This document shows, piece after piece, positions 54,304 to 63,079 of a DNA stretch of 64,000 nucleotides (its first letter is position 1; each line of letters opens with the position of its first letter). Origin of the DNA: Tenderia sp965602225 (GTDB lineage Bacteria > Pseudomonadota > Gammaproteobacteria > Tenderiales > Tenderiaceae); assembly GCA_965602225.1 (NCBI GenBank), contig CBFCYE010000006.1:54043-118042 (forward strand), written 5' to 3'. The translations under genes were made by a program, and so were the position numbers. The notes under the pieces were generated by a model. The model saw only the letters and a list, made by a program, of their open reading frames with translations, was not told the DNA's origin and did no database searches.

Positions 54304-56748
54304 TTAATCGACAGTATCCAGTTTGATGGCCTGACGATGGCGTTCCCAGTCATCATCCATCAATAAGAAATAGCCAAACAACTGGTATTTGTATTCACTT
54401 GCATCGACGGCCGAATGGAATGGTACATCCAGCGCAGTAGAGTAGATCAACTGCCCAAGAAACAGGCCGTCGGCGATCTCGACTAACTCATCGAGGCAAA
54501 AACCAATTGGCACCGGCCCACCGATCATGGGAAAACGATAGTGAAATTGGAAGACACGCTTGTTGCCGTTGTCGCCACTGTTCATGGGCAGGATCGACTC
54601 CTGATCAGCGACACCAAGAAAGCAGTAACCCTGGCGCACAAACGCTGAACCGCTTGCCTCGGATGCCTGCTGTAAAACAGGTTCAGGGACACGATAGTTC
54701 ATGTCGGCAATCCGCATCAGGGCATCGGCAACCACAACCCGTTTATCCTGCAGGTTATAACCCATTACCCAGCGCTCTTCTGCCTCTTGCGTCCAGAAGG
54801 CCTTGTCTTCGGCGCTCATGCCTTGATCCCAGCTTCCGCTAGCCAAGTGATCGGAAAAGCGACCCGGTTTGCCCCAGTAGTTTTCCCGATTGGTTTTTAC
54901 CACGGCATAATGCGGCGCACTGGCCAGATGGTGTTTCAGCTCACCAACTCGCTGCGGATAACGCTCGGCCACGTCACTGCTCTCATCCAGCAACATGCTC
55001 AGTTTACGTGGACTAATTTTTTCATATGATTTGCCCGCCCAGGGGAAGATATATTTACCAATGTTATGCCAAACCATGTTCATCACATTGGGGCCGCGTA
55101 GCGCGTCTGCCGACAAGGCATTGGCCAGCACGCTGGGCATGAGTGCAGCAGCGGGCGTTGTGGTTTCGCGATCAGGACAAAAGCTTTCGCTAAAGCCCCA
55201 GTGCAGATTCAGGGTAGCGCCGTGGTAATAATCAAAGCCCTGAGTTTGTTCAGGCTCACCGTACCAGTCATGTGGTTCACTACCATCGAGTCGCAGGTTA
55301 TAACCCTTACTGCCCGCGCCCTGAAACAGACCGTTGCTGACCTTGGGCGCAACACCACGGCGAAACAGTCGATGCAGTTGTTCAAAGTGTTTGAGATGAT
55401 CCTCATGCTTGGTTTGCGCTGAGATATCTGCACTGATGCGCTGTAACATCTGCAGCACCGACTCACCCTCAGCCAGCATTTCAAGCACATCAGCATCGCT
55501 GCTTTGAGTAGAAGGCTCGGTGATCAAGGTGGTGAACTTCTGTTTCAGCACCTCATCATCTCGCCAACCGTTAAGCCGGTCAGCCCCTTCTTTTTCCTCT
55601 GTGACAACAGTTGGCGCCGCAGCATAGCCAAGTTCTTCAAAACCCATCTCGCCTGGGCGTGGCCGTAGCTGAGGAAAGGCATCATCCGCGTAGACCTGTT
55701 TGGCATAGGCCGGATCCATCATCAGAAAATAACCATTGTTCTGATAGCCGTAATCAGGCACATGGGGCTTGCGATGGCCGGTGAGCATGGCGCGTATCGA
55801 TTCGAATATGGAATGTTTGCTGGGTTCATAGGCCTCACCCAACTCAATGTCACGTTCGCCCGGGATAAAGGGCAGATCCATCGCCCCCAGGCTGTAGTGC
55901 TTGGTGGCATAGACCAGCTGCCCCAGATAGACACCCTCACCAATCTGCACCAGCTCGTCCACCAGCAGGGTCATGGGAAAGACCGGGTTAAGTCTGGGCC
56001 AGCGATAGTTGAGCTGATAGACCTGTTTGCCCTGCATCCCTGGCACCACCGAGGCGCCCATATTGGCCAGATAGATACCGCCGGTTTTACTATAGGGAAT
56101 CGCCTGTTCTTTCTCCAGATTGGCTGTCAGCAGTTCGCCATCGAAGCCTTCTGCCTCGATGGACAAGGGCCGATCTTTCAGCTTCCAGGCCTGTTCCAAC
56201 ACTGGCAGGGCAACGCCTTGAACAGCGTTTGGATCAGGTGGCTGACGGAAAAAATTACGGCCAATGCGGCTGGTTGCGGGATCATAGGCGGCCATTAGGT
56301 CAGGATCATCATCACATTTTTCCCTGACCAGCGCCTCACTCACTGGCTCAAAGGTTTTGCCCATCCATAGGCCGGTATCGGCAAAGGTGGCATTCCAGGC
56401 CGTTGCCATCACCTCAAGCGAGGCCAGCAGAGAGCGATCCTTGCCAAACAGCTCGGCGCTGTCGCGAAAGAAATCACTGTCGCGAATCGCGACCGGAATC
56501 CCTATCATCGGCCCATCCACAGGTACTGCCTTGCCGCACATGAACAGGGTATTGAGCTTGTCATGCACCTGCGGCCACAGTTCACGCTGGTGATTGTCCG
56601 CCAGTATGCGCTGATAGCCAGCCAGCATGGCATGCAGGTTACCGTCAAAATCGGCCTGCAAAATGGCCTGCAATCTAGATTCGAGAGCCTGAACCTCGTC
56701 CTCTGAAGCAGAAGGGAAATTCTGGCTACTAAGTGTTAAATCATCCAT
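54304..56748 (-). CDS. Unrecognised 814-residue protein with internal duplication, first gene of the operon
   Basis: I recognise no known domain. The protein is two diverged copies of one unit. In copy A (about 66-348) LFMCGK, LWMGKTFEP, VYQLNYRWPRLNPVFPMTLL, VDELVQIGEGVYLGQLVYAT and NNGYFLMMDP appear in that order. In copy B (about 459-810) the matching parts are LFRRGV, PWAGKSYEKI, VFQFHYRFPMIGGPVPIGFC, LDELVEIADGLFLGQLIYST and LFGYFLLMDDD. A conserved W-x-GK-[ST]-[FY]-E and DEL-V-I-G/D-LGQL are candidates for function. No signal peptide or membrane helix is seen. SD-like GGGGCG precedes the ATG. It starts the operon and lies 37 bases before the glycyl radical enzyme gene. Confidence 0.75.
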   Translation of the reverse strand: MDDLTLSSQNFPSASEDEVQALESRLQAILQADFDGNLHAMLAGYQRILADNHQRELWPQVHDKLNTLFMCGKAVPVDGPMIGIPVAIRDSDFFRDSAELFGKDRSLLASLEVMATAWNATFADTGLWMGKTFEPVSEALVREKCDDDPDLMAAYDPATSRIGRNFFRQPPDPNAVQGVALPVLEQAWKLKDRPLSIEAEGFDGELLTANLEKEQAIPYSKTGGIYLANMGASVVPGMQGKQVYQLNYRWPRLNPVFPMTLLVDELVQIGEGVYLGQLVYATKHYSLGAMDLPFIPGERDIELGEAYEPSKHSIFESIRAMLTGHRKPHVPDYGYQNNGYFLMMDPAYAKQVYADDAFPQLRPRPGEMGFEELGYAAAPTVVTEEKEGADRLNGWRDDEVLKQKFTTLITEPSTQSSDADVLEMLAEGESVLQMLQRISADISAQTKHEDHLKHFEQLHRLFRRGVAPKVSNGLFQGAGSKGYNLRLDGSEPHDWYGEPEQTQGFDYYHGATLNLHWGFSESFCPDRETTTPAAALMPSVLANALSADALRGPNVMNMVWHNIGKYIFPWAGKSYEKISPRKLSMLLDESSDVAERYPQRVGELKHHLASAPHYAVVKTNRENYWGKPGRFSDHLASGSWDQGMSAEDKAFWTQEAEERWVMGYNLQDKRVVVADALMRIADMNYRVPEPVLQQASEASGSAFVRQGYCFLGVADQESILPMNSGDNGNKRVFQFHYRFPMIGGPVPIGFCLDELVEIADGLFLGQLIYSTALDVPFHSAVDASEYKYQLFGYFLLMDDDWERHRQAIKLDTVD

Positions 56749-57059
56749 GTTACGCCCCAGTCTTAATTTTCAAGAATTAACAGCGTTTGAAAAATCGGCC
56801 CATCCAATGGCCAGAACTACCTTCAGCGCTATACAACACAGAGAACCCGGTAAATATTTCGCCAACTGCGCTGAAAACCGCGCCCCAAAAACATCTCACG
56901 GCGCATAAAAACTCTAGCCCACTTACGCCCGCTTCGCCAGCTTCTGTGATGGCAAATAATGTAGCTACAAAAAGACCCAAAATAGCTTTAAGCCAGCTGG
57001 CAAGTAGGGTTTATTTAGTGCACACTTATGGTTAACAGCAACGACGACAACAGACACTC
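56749..57059. other. Divergent intergenic region between the GRE operon and the two-component genes
   Basis: This 311-base gap must hold both promoters. An A/T-rich dyad TTAATT-TTCAAG-AATTAA (56763-56780) lies 15 bases before the operon start and could be an operator. I found no FNR-type TTGAT-N4-ATCAA box. A minus-strand open frame of up to about 80 codons (about 57020-56777) is rich in Gly, Phe, Ala and Trp and reads protein-like, but it starts without a clear ATG or ribosome site, so I do not call it a gene. Confidence 0.4.
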
Positions 57060-57758
57060 ATGCAAATACTGATTATTGAAGACGATAAAGACCTGGCCGC
57101 CAATCTCTATGACTACCTGGAAACAAAGGGTCACACTGCAACCACGGCAGGCGATGGGGTAACAGGCCTGCATCTAGCTATCGTCAATGATTATGACGTC
57201 ATCATTATGGACGTCAACATGCCCGGCATGGATGGCCTGACCGCCTGTAGCAAACTCCGTAATGAGGCAGAAAAACATACCCCGGTGTTGATGCTTACCG
57301 CCAAAGACACCCTTAATGACAAACTGGCCGGATTTGATAGCGGCGCGGACGACTATCTGGTCAAACCCTTTGCCCTGCAAGAACTATTGGCCCGACTAAC
57401 AGCCCTCAACAAACGTCACCGCGGCGACACAAACAACAGCACAGAGCTTCAAGTAGGTGACTTAGGCTTCAATACCAAAACACTGGAAGCCTGCCGGGAG
57501 GGTAATATTATCAACCTGACCCCGACCAGCATCAAGATTCTGGAACTGCTAATGCGTAACTCACCGTCGGTGGTCAGCCGTCAGGAAATTGAAAAGGTTC
57601 TCTGGCAAGGCACTCCTCCCGGCAGTGACGCCCTACGCGTCCACATGCATACCCTGCGAAATCTTGTCGACCGCCCCTTCGAGCAACAGTTGATCCATAC
57701 CGTTCATGGCATCGGCTTTAAATTAGTGGCCACCACCAAATCAGAAGATGCGATTTAA
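57060..57758 (+). CDS. OmpR/PhoB-family response regulator
   Basis: This 232-residue protein has a receiver domain (1-120) with acidic pair IEDDKD, phosphorylated D51 in IIMDVNMPGMDG and Lys in DDYLVKPFALQEL near residue 102. A winged-helix DNA-binding domain follows (about 135-225: LTPTSIKILELLMRNSPSVV, LRVHMHTLRNLVDRPF, HTVHGIGFKLV). It overlaps the next gene, its histidine kinase, by 11 bases. Divergent placement next to the glycyl radical operon makes that operon a candidate target; this is inference. Confidence 0.93.
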   Translation: MQILIIEDDKDLAANLYDYLETKGHTATTAGDGVTGLHLAIVNDYDVIIMDVNMPGMDGLTACSKLRNEAEKHTPVLMLTAKDTLNDKLAGFDSGADDYLVKPFALQELLARLTALNKRHRGDTNNSTELQVGDLGFNTKTLEACREGNIINLTPTSIKILELLMRNSPSVVSRQEIEKVLWQGTPPGSDALRVHMHTLRNLVDRPFEQQLIHTVHGIGFKLVATTKSEDAI

Positions 57759-59025
57759 ACAACGTCTACGCTATCGCATCACCCTAACCTTTATTCTGTT
57801 TGGCATCCTCTTAAGCAGCATCATTGTTGCCGGGCTCTACAATACGATTGAAGGTGTAGAAGAAAAACTTGTCGAAGACATTCTCAAGTTAGAGCTAAAC
57901 CACTTTATTGAACAAGATGACATTCCCCTGGGCACATTCAAACAAGTAAGTGCCGACAGCATTCTTTACTATGTTTCTGAGTCACAAAAAGAGGTTGTCC
58001 CCGATCAGATTCGCAATCTAGCCTATGGTCATCATGAGGTGGACTTTGGTGAACACCTGACCTACGACGTACTCATTACCAATGATGCCAAAGGCACCAT
58101 CTACATAATCAAAAATTCCAGTTCATACGAACAATTTGAAGACTCCATCCGACTGACACTCGCCGGCGCAATCTTCGCTGCAGCACTGCTTGCCCTATGG
58201 TTAGGGGCCTGGCTATCCGGCAAGGTCATTTCACCAGTCACTGTTCTAGCCAATCAGGTTAGCAAACTAAAACCAGGTGTTAACCCCTCATTACAACTGG
58301 CATCACGTTATGCCGATGACGAGGTTGGCCAGCTCGCCACCAGCTTTGACCACTATCAGCAAAAGATGGAAGAGTTCATCCAACGAGAACAGGATTTCAC
58401 CGCCGATGCCAGCCATGAGTTACGTACCCCGCTGACAGTAATTAATGGTGCCACCGAGCTCTTGCTGGAAAACCCCGAACTGCCAGGCCAGGCCAAGCGC
58501 CAGATCGAACGCATCGAACGGGCTGGTGAGCGTATGTCAAAGATGCTGGAGGTTCTACTTTTACTTGCCAGAGAAACCCCTTCAAGCAAGAACGTAGATA
58601 TTAAAGTTTGCAATATAGGCAGCCTTGTTAGCGAGGCCGTTGAACAACACCGTTTCATGACGACGGGCAAGCCTGCGGTCATCCTAAAAACCGAAATCAA
58701 TACCAGTTTTAAAGAAGCCATATCAAAAACTGCCTTCTCTATCATACTCAGCAACCTGATACGCAATGCAATCAACCATACAGAACATGGCGAAGTTGTG
58801 ATCACCGTCGACAACAAACTGATACAAATCCGAGATACCGGCAACGGTATAAGCGAAGAAGATCTAAAACATATTTTTGATCGACACTATCGTGGCAGCA
58901 ATGTCAAAAGCAGCGGCAGTGGCATTGGCCTCTCCATCGTCAAGCGCATCTGCGATCGCCAAAACATTCAGCTCAACATACATAGCGAACAAGGTATTGG
59001 TACCGTTGTAAACCTGCATTTTTAG
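57748..59025 (+). CDS. Membrane sensor histidine kinase
   Basis: This 425-residue kinase has two membrane helices (about 11-31 and 137-157) around a periplasmic sensor of roughly 105 residues that I do not recognise. A HAMP-like region (SGKVISPVTVLANQVSKL) leads into HisKA with H223 in ASHELRTPLT, and the ATPase domain has NLIRNAINHTE (N box), IRDTGNGISEEDL (G1) and GSGIGLSIVKRI (G2). It phosphorylates the response regulator encoded just upstream, as a PhoR/QseC-type pair. The last bases lie in a hairpin shared with the convergent PEP-CTERM gene. Confidence 0.93.
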   Translation: MRFKQRLRYRITLTFILFGILLSSIIVAGLYNTIEGVEEKLVEDILKLELNHFIEQDDIPLGTFKQVSADSILYYVSESQKEVVPDQIRNLAYGHHEVDFGEHLTYDVLITNDAKGTIYIIKNSSSYEQFEDSIRLTLAGAIFAAALLALWLGAWLSGKVISPVTVLANQVSKLKPGVNPSLQLASRYADDEVGQLATSFDHYQQKMEEFIQREQDFTADASHELRTPLTVINGATELLLENPELPGQAKRQIERIERAGERMSKMLEVLLLLARETPSSKNVDIKVCNIGSLVSEAVEQHRFMTTGKPAVILKTEINTSFKEAISKTAFSIILSNLIRNAINHTEHGEVVITVDNKLIQIRDTGNGISEEDLKHIFDRHYRGSNVKSSGSGIGLSIVKRICDRQNIQLNIHSEQGIGTVVNLHF

Positions 59026-59039
59026 CTCAGGTTTACAAC
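59005..59039. terminator. 12-bp perfect inverted repeat over two convergent stop codons
   Basis: GTTGTAAACCTG (59005-59016) and CAGGTTTACAAC (59028-59039) pair perfectly around 11 bases. The kinase stop (59023-59025) is in the loop and the stop of the convergent PEP-CTERM gene (59033-59035) is in the right arm. It is probably a bidirectional terminator built into the gene ends. Confidence 0.6.
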
Positions 59040-59794
59040 ACTCGCCGCATACGTTTATTCACAAATAACACGGCAAAACCCGACAACAGCAAGATCAGAC
59101 TACCTGGTTCAGGCACACTATATTGCCTTACCAAACCTGCCCTTTGAGAAGCTACCACGACCCCGTCCAGGTAAAACTCTTCAGATTCCCAGGCAACACC
59201 ATTTCGGGCGACCTGATCACCGTGAACAAACATAAAACTTTCGAGCGGGGCATCAAACACAAAACCAATAAACGGAATCAGCCCCGTACTTTTCCGTCCA
59301 GATACCTGCCTGGACTGATCTTTTGTATTTGTACCGTCAAGAATATCGTTTACAAGAAAAGAGTCACCGCCAAACAAAAGGCCTATTTCAGAAAGATTCA
59401 AATCTGCTGGCAGATCCAATTCATCATTTTGCAGCCCCAGCAAACCAATCCCCATCGCTGCGGCATGATGAAAACGTATATTCAAGCCATCGCCATCGGT
59501 AAAACTACTGGAATCGACCTCACCCTCAAAAAAGCCGCTACCGGTCAGACCAAGACGATCACTTGTATCAACTGTCCCGACCATATCGATTGAAAGATCT
59601 CCGACTACATTCAGCTCGGAATTAGAAGCAAAGGCACGAGCATCTCCGGCAAAACCCTCTTCGTCAAAAACACTCCCCACCAACGCCGCCTCCCAGGCAG
59701 AACGATCGGTATAGGTGGATACTACGCTGGCATTAGCAGTGCTACAGGCAAGCACAAGCAGCATTGCCGTCTGGCAAACTGAACGTATAAACAT
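59033..59794 (-). CDS. PEP-CTERM sorted exported protein
   Basis: This 253-residue protein has a signal peptide (MLLVLACSTANA) and a C-terminal PEP-CTERM tail: VPEPGSLILLLSGFAVLFVN followed by a basic end. This tail is cut and sorted by an exosortase (EpsH/XrtA type) and usually marks proteins of an extracellular polysaccharide matrix. The body is beta-rich, with YTDRSAWEAALVGSVFDEEGFAG near residue 27 (in part) and FVFDAPLESFMFVHG near 180. No catalytic motif is seen. No exosortase is in the window. It converges on the kinase gene. Confidence 0.87.
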   Translation of the reverse strand: MFIRSVCQTAMLLVLACSTANASVVSTYTDRSAWEAALVGSVFDEEGFAGDARAFASNSELNVVGDLSIDMVGTVDTSDRLGLTGSGFFEGEVDSSSFTDGDGLNIRFHHAAAMGIGLLGLQNDELDLPADLNLSEIGLLFGGDSFLVNDILDGTNTKDQSRQVSGRKSTGLIPFIGFVFDAPLESFMFVHGDQVARNGVAWESEEFYLDGVVVASQRAGLVRQYSVPEPGSLILLLSGFAVLFVNKRMRRVL

Positions 59795-59880
59795 TTGTTG
59801 ACCCCCAACATTTGTTATTTTTAAACACTACATGACGGTGTTTAGCTTGCTATAAACAAATAATCGAAGTCAAGCCAGAA

Positions 59881-61350
59881 TCATTTTTTTGGCAACTGTA
59901 AAACCAGTGGCCAAAACTGAGTGACAACTAGCGTGATCAAAACAGAGCCAACAATATTCAACCAAATGCCCGCCCTGGCCATTTGTGGAATTGTCACCTG
60001 GCGACTGGAAAAAACGATGGCATTCGGCGGTGTTGCCACTGGCAGCATAAAGGCAAATGACGTGGCCAAGGCCACCGCCGCCATCAATGACAAAGCGGGC
60101 ACATCAGCCGCCATGGCGAAGCCCGCCATTACCGGCAACAATAATGAAGCTGTGGCGGTATTGGATGTCACTTCGGTCAAAAAGATCACCGCCACCACCA
60201 CGACAGCAATCAGAACAACCAGATTGGCTCCTGCCAGCAAGGACAATTGAGAACCCATCCACTCAGTCAAACCACTGGCAGAAAAACCCGCCGCCAGGGC
60301 AAAACCACCACCAAACAATAAAATAATGTCCCAGGGAATATTGACTGCGGTCTTCCAATCAAGCAGGAATTCACCCTTTTTTAGATCGGCAGGAATCACA
60401 AACAATAATAACGCCCCCAGTATCGCCACCGCTGAATCGGTGACCTCTTTCAGAAAATCAAACGGCAACAGACCGCGAAACAGCCACGCGGCCACCACCA
60501 ATAGGAACACAGCCAGAACACGTCGTTCTTGCTTGCTCATCGGCCCCAGTGCTGCCAGCTGTTGACGAATTACCGCCTTGCCACCAGGCAGCTCAGTCAC
60601 ATCATTACGAAAGGCAATACGGGTCAGATAAAACCAGGTCAGAGCCAACATCACGACGGATAAGGGCATGGCAAACAACATCCACTCGGCAAAACCAATG
60701 GTATAGCCATATTGCTTTTCCACCACACCGGCGAGGATGGCGTTGGGTGGCGTACCGATTAGGGTCGCCACACCGCCAATCGAGGCGGCATAGGCAATCC
60801 CCAACATCAGGGCGACACCGAAATTGGTCTGCGCCAACTCACGTCCATCTTTACTGCCCGCCAATTGATGTAACACCGCCATGCCAATGGTCACCATTAG
60901 CATCGCCGTAGCGGTATTGCTAATCCAACAAGATAGAAAGGCGGTTGCGATCATAAAACCGAGAATGACGCGGTTGGGCGTCACCCCCACCAAATTCACT
61001 GTATGCAAGGCAATGCGCTTATGCAGCTGCCAGCGCTCGATGGCCATAGCAATCAAAAAGCCACCCATAAACAGGAAGATCAGATGGTTGCCGTATGACA
61101 CTGTCACCTTGGCGGTGGGCATAACCCCCAGCAGCGGAAACAGGGCAATGGGGAATAAGGCCGTAGCAGGAATGGGGATGGCTTCGCTGATCCAGAATAC
61201 CGCCATCAGCAGGGTCACCGCGGCCACAGCCATACCTGCATCCGACATCCCTGCCGGGGTAGGCAACAACAATAACAACACGAATAGAATTGGCCCCAGC
61301 AGCAGGCCAACTTTCTGGCGTCGACTCAAACCCACTTCAGTTGCAGTCAT
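59881..61350 (-). CDS. SLC13/DASS family sodium:anion symporter
   Basis: This 489-residue membrane protein has about eleven to twelve helices. The twin substrate-binding motifs of the DASS family are visible as CWISNTATAMLMVTIG near residue 137 and TSNTATASLLLPVMAG near 395, each with the SNT core. The block LPVATPPNAIVFSSRQV near 439 is also typical. These proteins import dicarboxylates or sulfate with Na+. Which anion is used cannot be read from the motifs. GGAGG lies eight bases before the ATG on the minus strand. Confidence 0.92.
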   Translation of the reverse strand: MTATEVGLSRRQKVGLLLGPILFVLLLLLPTPAGMSDAGMAVAAVTLLMAVFWISEAIPIPATALFPIALFPLLGVMPTAKVTVSYGNHLIFLFMGGFLIAMAIERWQLHKRIALHTVNLVGVTPNRVILGFMIATAFLSCWISNTATAMLMVTIGMAVLHQLAGSKDGRELAQTNFGVALMLGIAYAASIGGVATLIGTPPNAILAGVVEKQYGYTIGFAEWMLFAMPLSVVMLALTWFYLTRIAFRNDVTELPGGKAVIRQQLAALGPMSKQERRVLAVFLLVVAAWLFRGLLPFDFLKEVTDSAVAILGALLLFVIPADLKKGEFLLDWKTAVNIPWDIILLFGGGFALAAGFSASGLTEWMGSQLSLLAGANLVVLIAVVVVAVIFLTEVTSNTATASLLLPVMAGFAMAADVPALSLMAAVALATSFAFMLPVATPPNAIVFSSRQVTIPQMARAGIWLNIVGSVLITLVVTQFWPLVLQLPKK

Positions 61351-61469
61351 TCAAAATCCTCCAGGCAGACACAACGACCCAACCACCGACAGAGCCGGAT
61401 AAAATTGACGATATACCCTTGGGTTACGACTGTAAAACGGCCAGACAGTTTAGCCCGGCCAGAGAGATC

Positions 61470-61931
61470 TTAAAGTGTGGTGTTCCACAAAATCTGTTTC
61501 AGCAAGGCATCGGTACCCTGCATGCGCTGCGCAAGCGTCAGGGCAATGCAGCGCATGATGATGTAACCCACCTCGGGGTGGCTATTCAGATACTCATTCA
61601 AGGCACGGCCATCGACACGAATCGCCTGGACATTACCATGACAACGAACCGAGGCAGTACGCGCTGCGTTGGTCAACCAGCCCATCTCGCCAAAGACATC
61701 CATATCTTGCTTGGAAATCACCACCTCGCCACTAGTAATGGGGGAGCTTCTGGAAACCACTTCGACCGAGCCCTGGCAAAGCAGATACAAATCAATATCA
61801 TCCCGATCTGACTCTTTAATCAGCATATCGCCGTCAGACAGGCTAAGCAGAGTGCAAAACCGGCTGACCTCCGCCAGCTGCGCAACCGATAACTCACGGA
61901 ACAGACTTACTTTTTCCAACGCCTCAATCAT
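61470..61931 (-). CDS. Cyclic-nucleotide-binding-fold protein
   Basis: This 153-residue protein is a single cNMP-binding beta-barrel: IEALEKVSLFRELSVAQLAE at the N-terminus, SDGDMLIKESDRDDIDLYLL, and the phosphate-binding cassette GEMGWLTNAARTASV with the family's GE and R-T-A-S residues near 90. No DNA-binding or kinase domain is attached. The frame opens at 61982, but GAGGG seven bases before an ATG at 61931 supports the shorter start. It is next to the DASS transporter on the same strand. Confidence 0.8.
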   Translation of the reverse strand: MIEALEKVSLFRELSVAQLAEVSRFCTLLSLSDGDMLIKESDRDDIDLYLLCQGSVEVVSRSSPITSGEVVISKQDMDVFGEMGWLTNAARTASVRCHGNVQAIRVDGRALNEYLNSHPEVGYIIMRCIALTLAQRMQGTDALLKQILWNTTL

Positions 61932-62059
61932 TACCATGCCCTCATTACAGCAACCTGTTTTAACACGGCCACCAAAAAACATTAGGAATATCTATACGTT
62001 CTAATCGACCTAAAAGCGGATCACGTGAGCCACCCCTGCAACTCAATGTTTAGACAGAA

Positions 62060-62617
62060 CTATTTGTCTTTAGCGCAGGCGGCCAACTGTCGTTTGGCCT
62101 CGGCCAAGCCCAGTGATTGCAACAGGCGCATGTTATTTTCGGGAATCTCATCGACGTCGGGATAGGTCTCACGCGCATGCTCAATGCTCTCTTCCAGAAT
62201 CAGGTGAAACATGGGATAGGGTGTGCGATTGGTGTAGTTACGAACATCGTCTTTTTCGAGGTCGGCAAACTGATAGTCGGGATGAAAACTGGCCACCTGG
62301 ATAATGCCCTGTAGGCTGAACTGCTCGATCAGCACATCGACCAGATCGAGGAACTGGTTATAGTCATCAAAGTCTTGCAGACAGTTGGGGGCCACCAGCA
62401 CGGTGGTTTCTGTCTTGGTATGGTCTGCGTCACGCAGCAGAGTCAGCTCATTGATAAAATCTTCTACCAGAGCATCCGCGCTCTGCGCCAAACTAGCGAC
62501 ATAACGAATGGTGTTGTTGCGGGCGGGTTTATGGGCAAAGGGGCAGAAGTTGTGCTTGATCACCACCTGCTCTACCCAGCAGCGGGCGGCGGCGATGGCC
62601 TGCTCAGCACTAAGCAC
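62060..62617 (-). CDS. DUF1415 family protein
   Basis: This 185-residue soluble protein matches DUF1415, with the N-terminal ARCWVEQVVIKHNFCPFAHK near residue 11, FVLVAPNCLQ-type block TTVLVAPNCLQDFDDYNQFL near 91, FHPDYQFADLEKDDVRNYTN near 124 and RTPYPMFHLILEESIEHA near 145. The function is not known. It overlaps the upstream MOSC gene by eight bases and so is translated with it. Confidence 0.88.
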   Translation of the reverse strand: MLSAEQAIAAARCWVEQVVIKHNFCPFAHKPARNNTIRYVASLAQSADALVEDFINELTLLRDADHTKTETTVLVAPNCLQDFDDYNQFLDLVDVLIEQFSLQGIIQVASFHPDYQFADLEKDDVRNYTNRTPYPMFHLILEESIEHARETYPDVDEIPENNMRLLQSLGLAEAKRQLAACAKDK

Positions 62618-63050
62618 TGATCAGTTCCACCTCGTCACCAACAGCGATCTGCCCCGACTCAAGCACCTGGCAGCAGACACCGCCACGCCACTGTTTGGCC
62701 ATGGCGGCAGTCAAACCCGGCTGCGCCTCTTCCATACGCTGGCAAGGGTCAGTCTCGCGGGTAATCAGCAATTTCACTGAGCCAATTTTGATCACCGCCC
62801 CAGCGCGCCCTTCCAAATCCAGCCCTGCGATCAACAGGTTGGCTCTGCGCTCGCGCCAGGGCAACTCAACAGCAGCCTCAGCACAGGCCGTCTGCCAGCC
62901 TTCATGCGTTAAAACAGTGACCTGACGTTTACCGGGTTTGCCGCGAAAGTCATTAGCAATGCCTCTCTCCAGACTCACCTCAGCAGATTGCAGCAGCTGC
63001 ATCTCAGCCCGCTTTTTTTCCCGAATTGCTATGCCTAGTAATTGTGCCAT
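62610..63050 (-). CDS. MOSC domain-containing protein
   Basis: This 146-residue protein is a stand-alone MOSC domain, a fold found in molybdenum-cofactor sulfurases and YiiM-type reductases. The conserved cysteine is in TDPCQRMEEAQPGL near residue 103, and GIANDFRGKPGKRQVTVL near 30 and the C-terminal VCCQVLESGQIAVGDEVEL are typical. Its role may be in sulfur transfer or molybdenum-enzyme function. It lies 29 bases after the ABC-F gene and overlaps DUF1415. Confidence 0.87.
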   Translation of the reverse strand: MAQLLGIAIREKKRAEMQLLQSAEVSLERGIANDFRGKPGKRQVTVLTHEGWQTACAEAAVELPWRERRANLLIAGLDLEGRAGAVIKIGSVKLLITRETDPCQRMEEAQPGLTAAMAKQWRGGVCCQVLESGQIAVGDEVELISA

Positions 63051-63079
63051 GTTTAACCCAAGGTCGGCCGAAAGCCGTC

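Noticed and set aside
56749..57059. FNR/ANR-type box upstream of the glycyl radical operon
   Set aside because: No TTGAT-N4-ATCAA or close variant was found by eye; the dyad present is TTAATT-N6-AATTAA.
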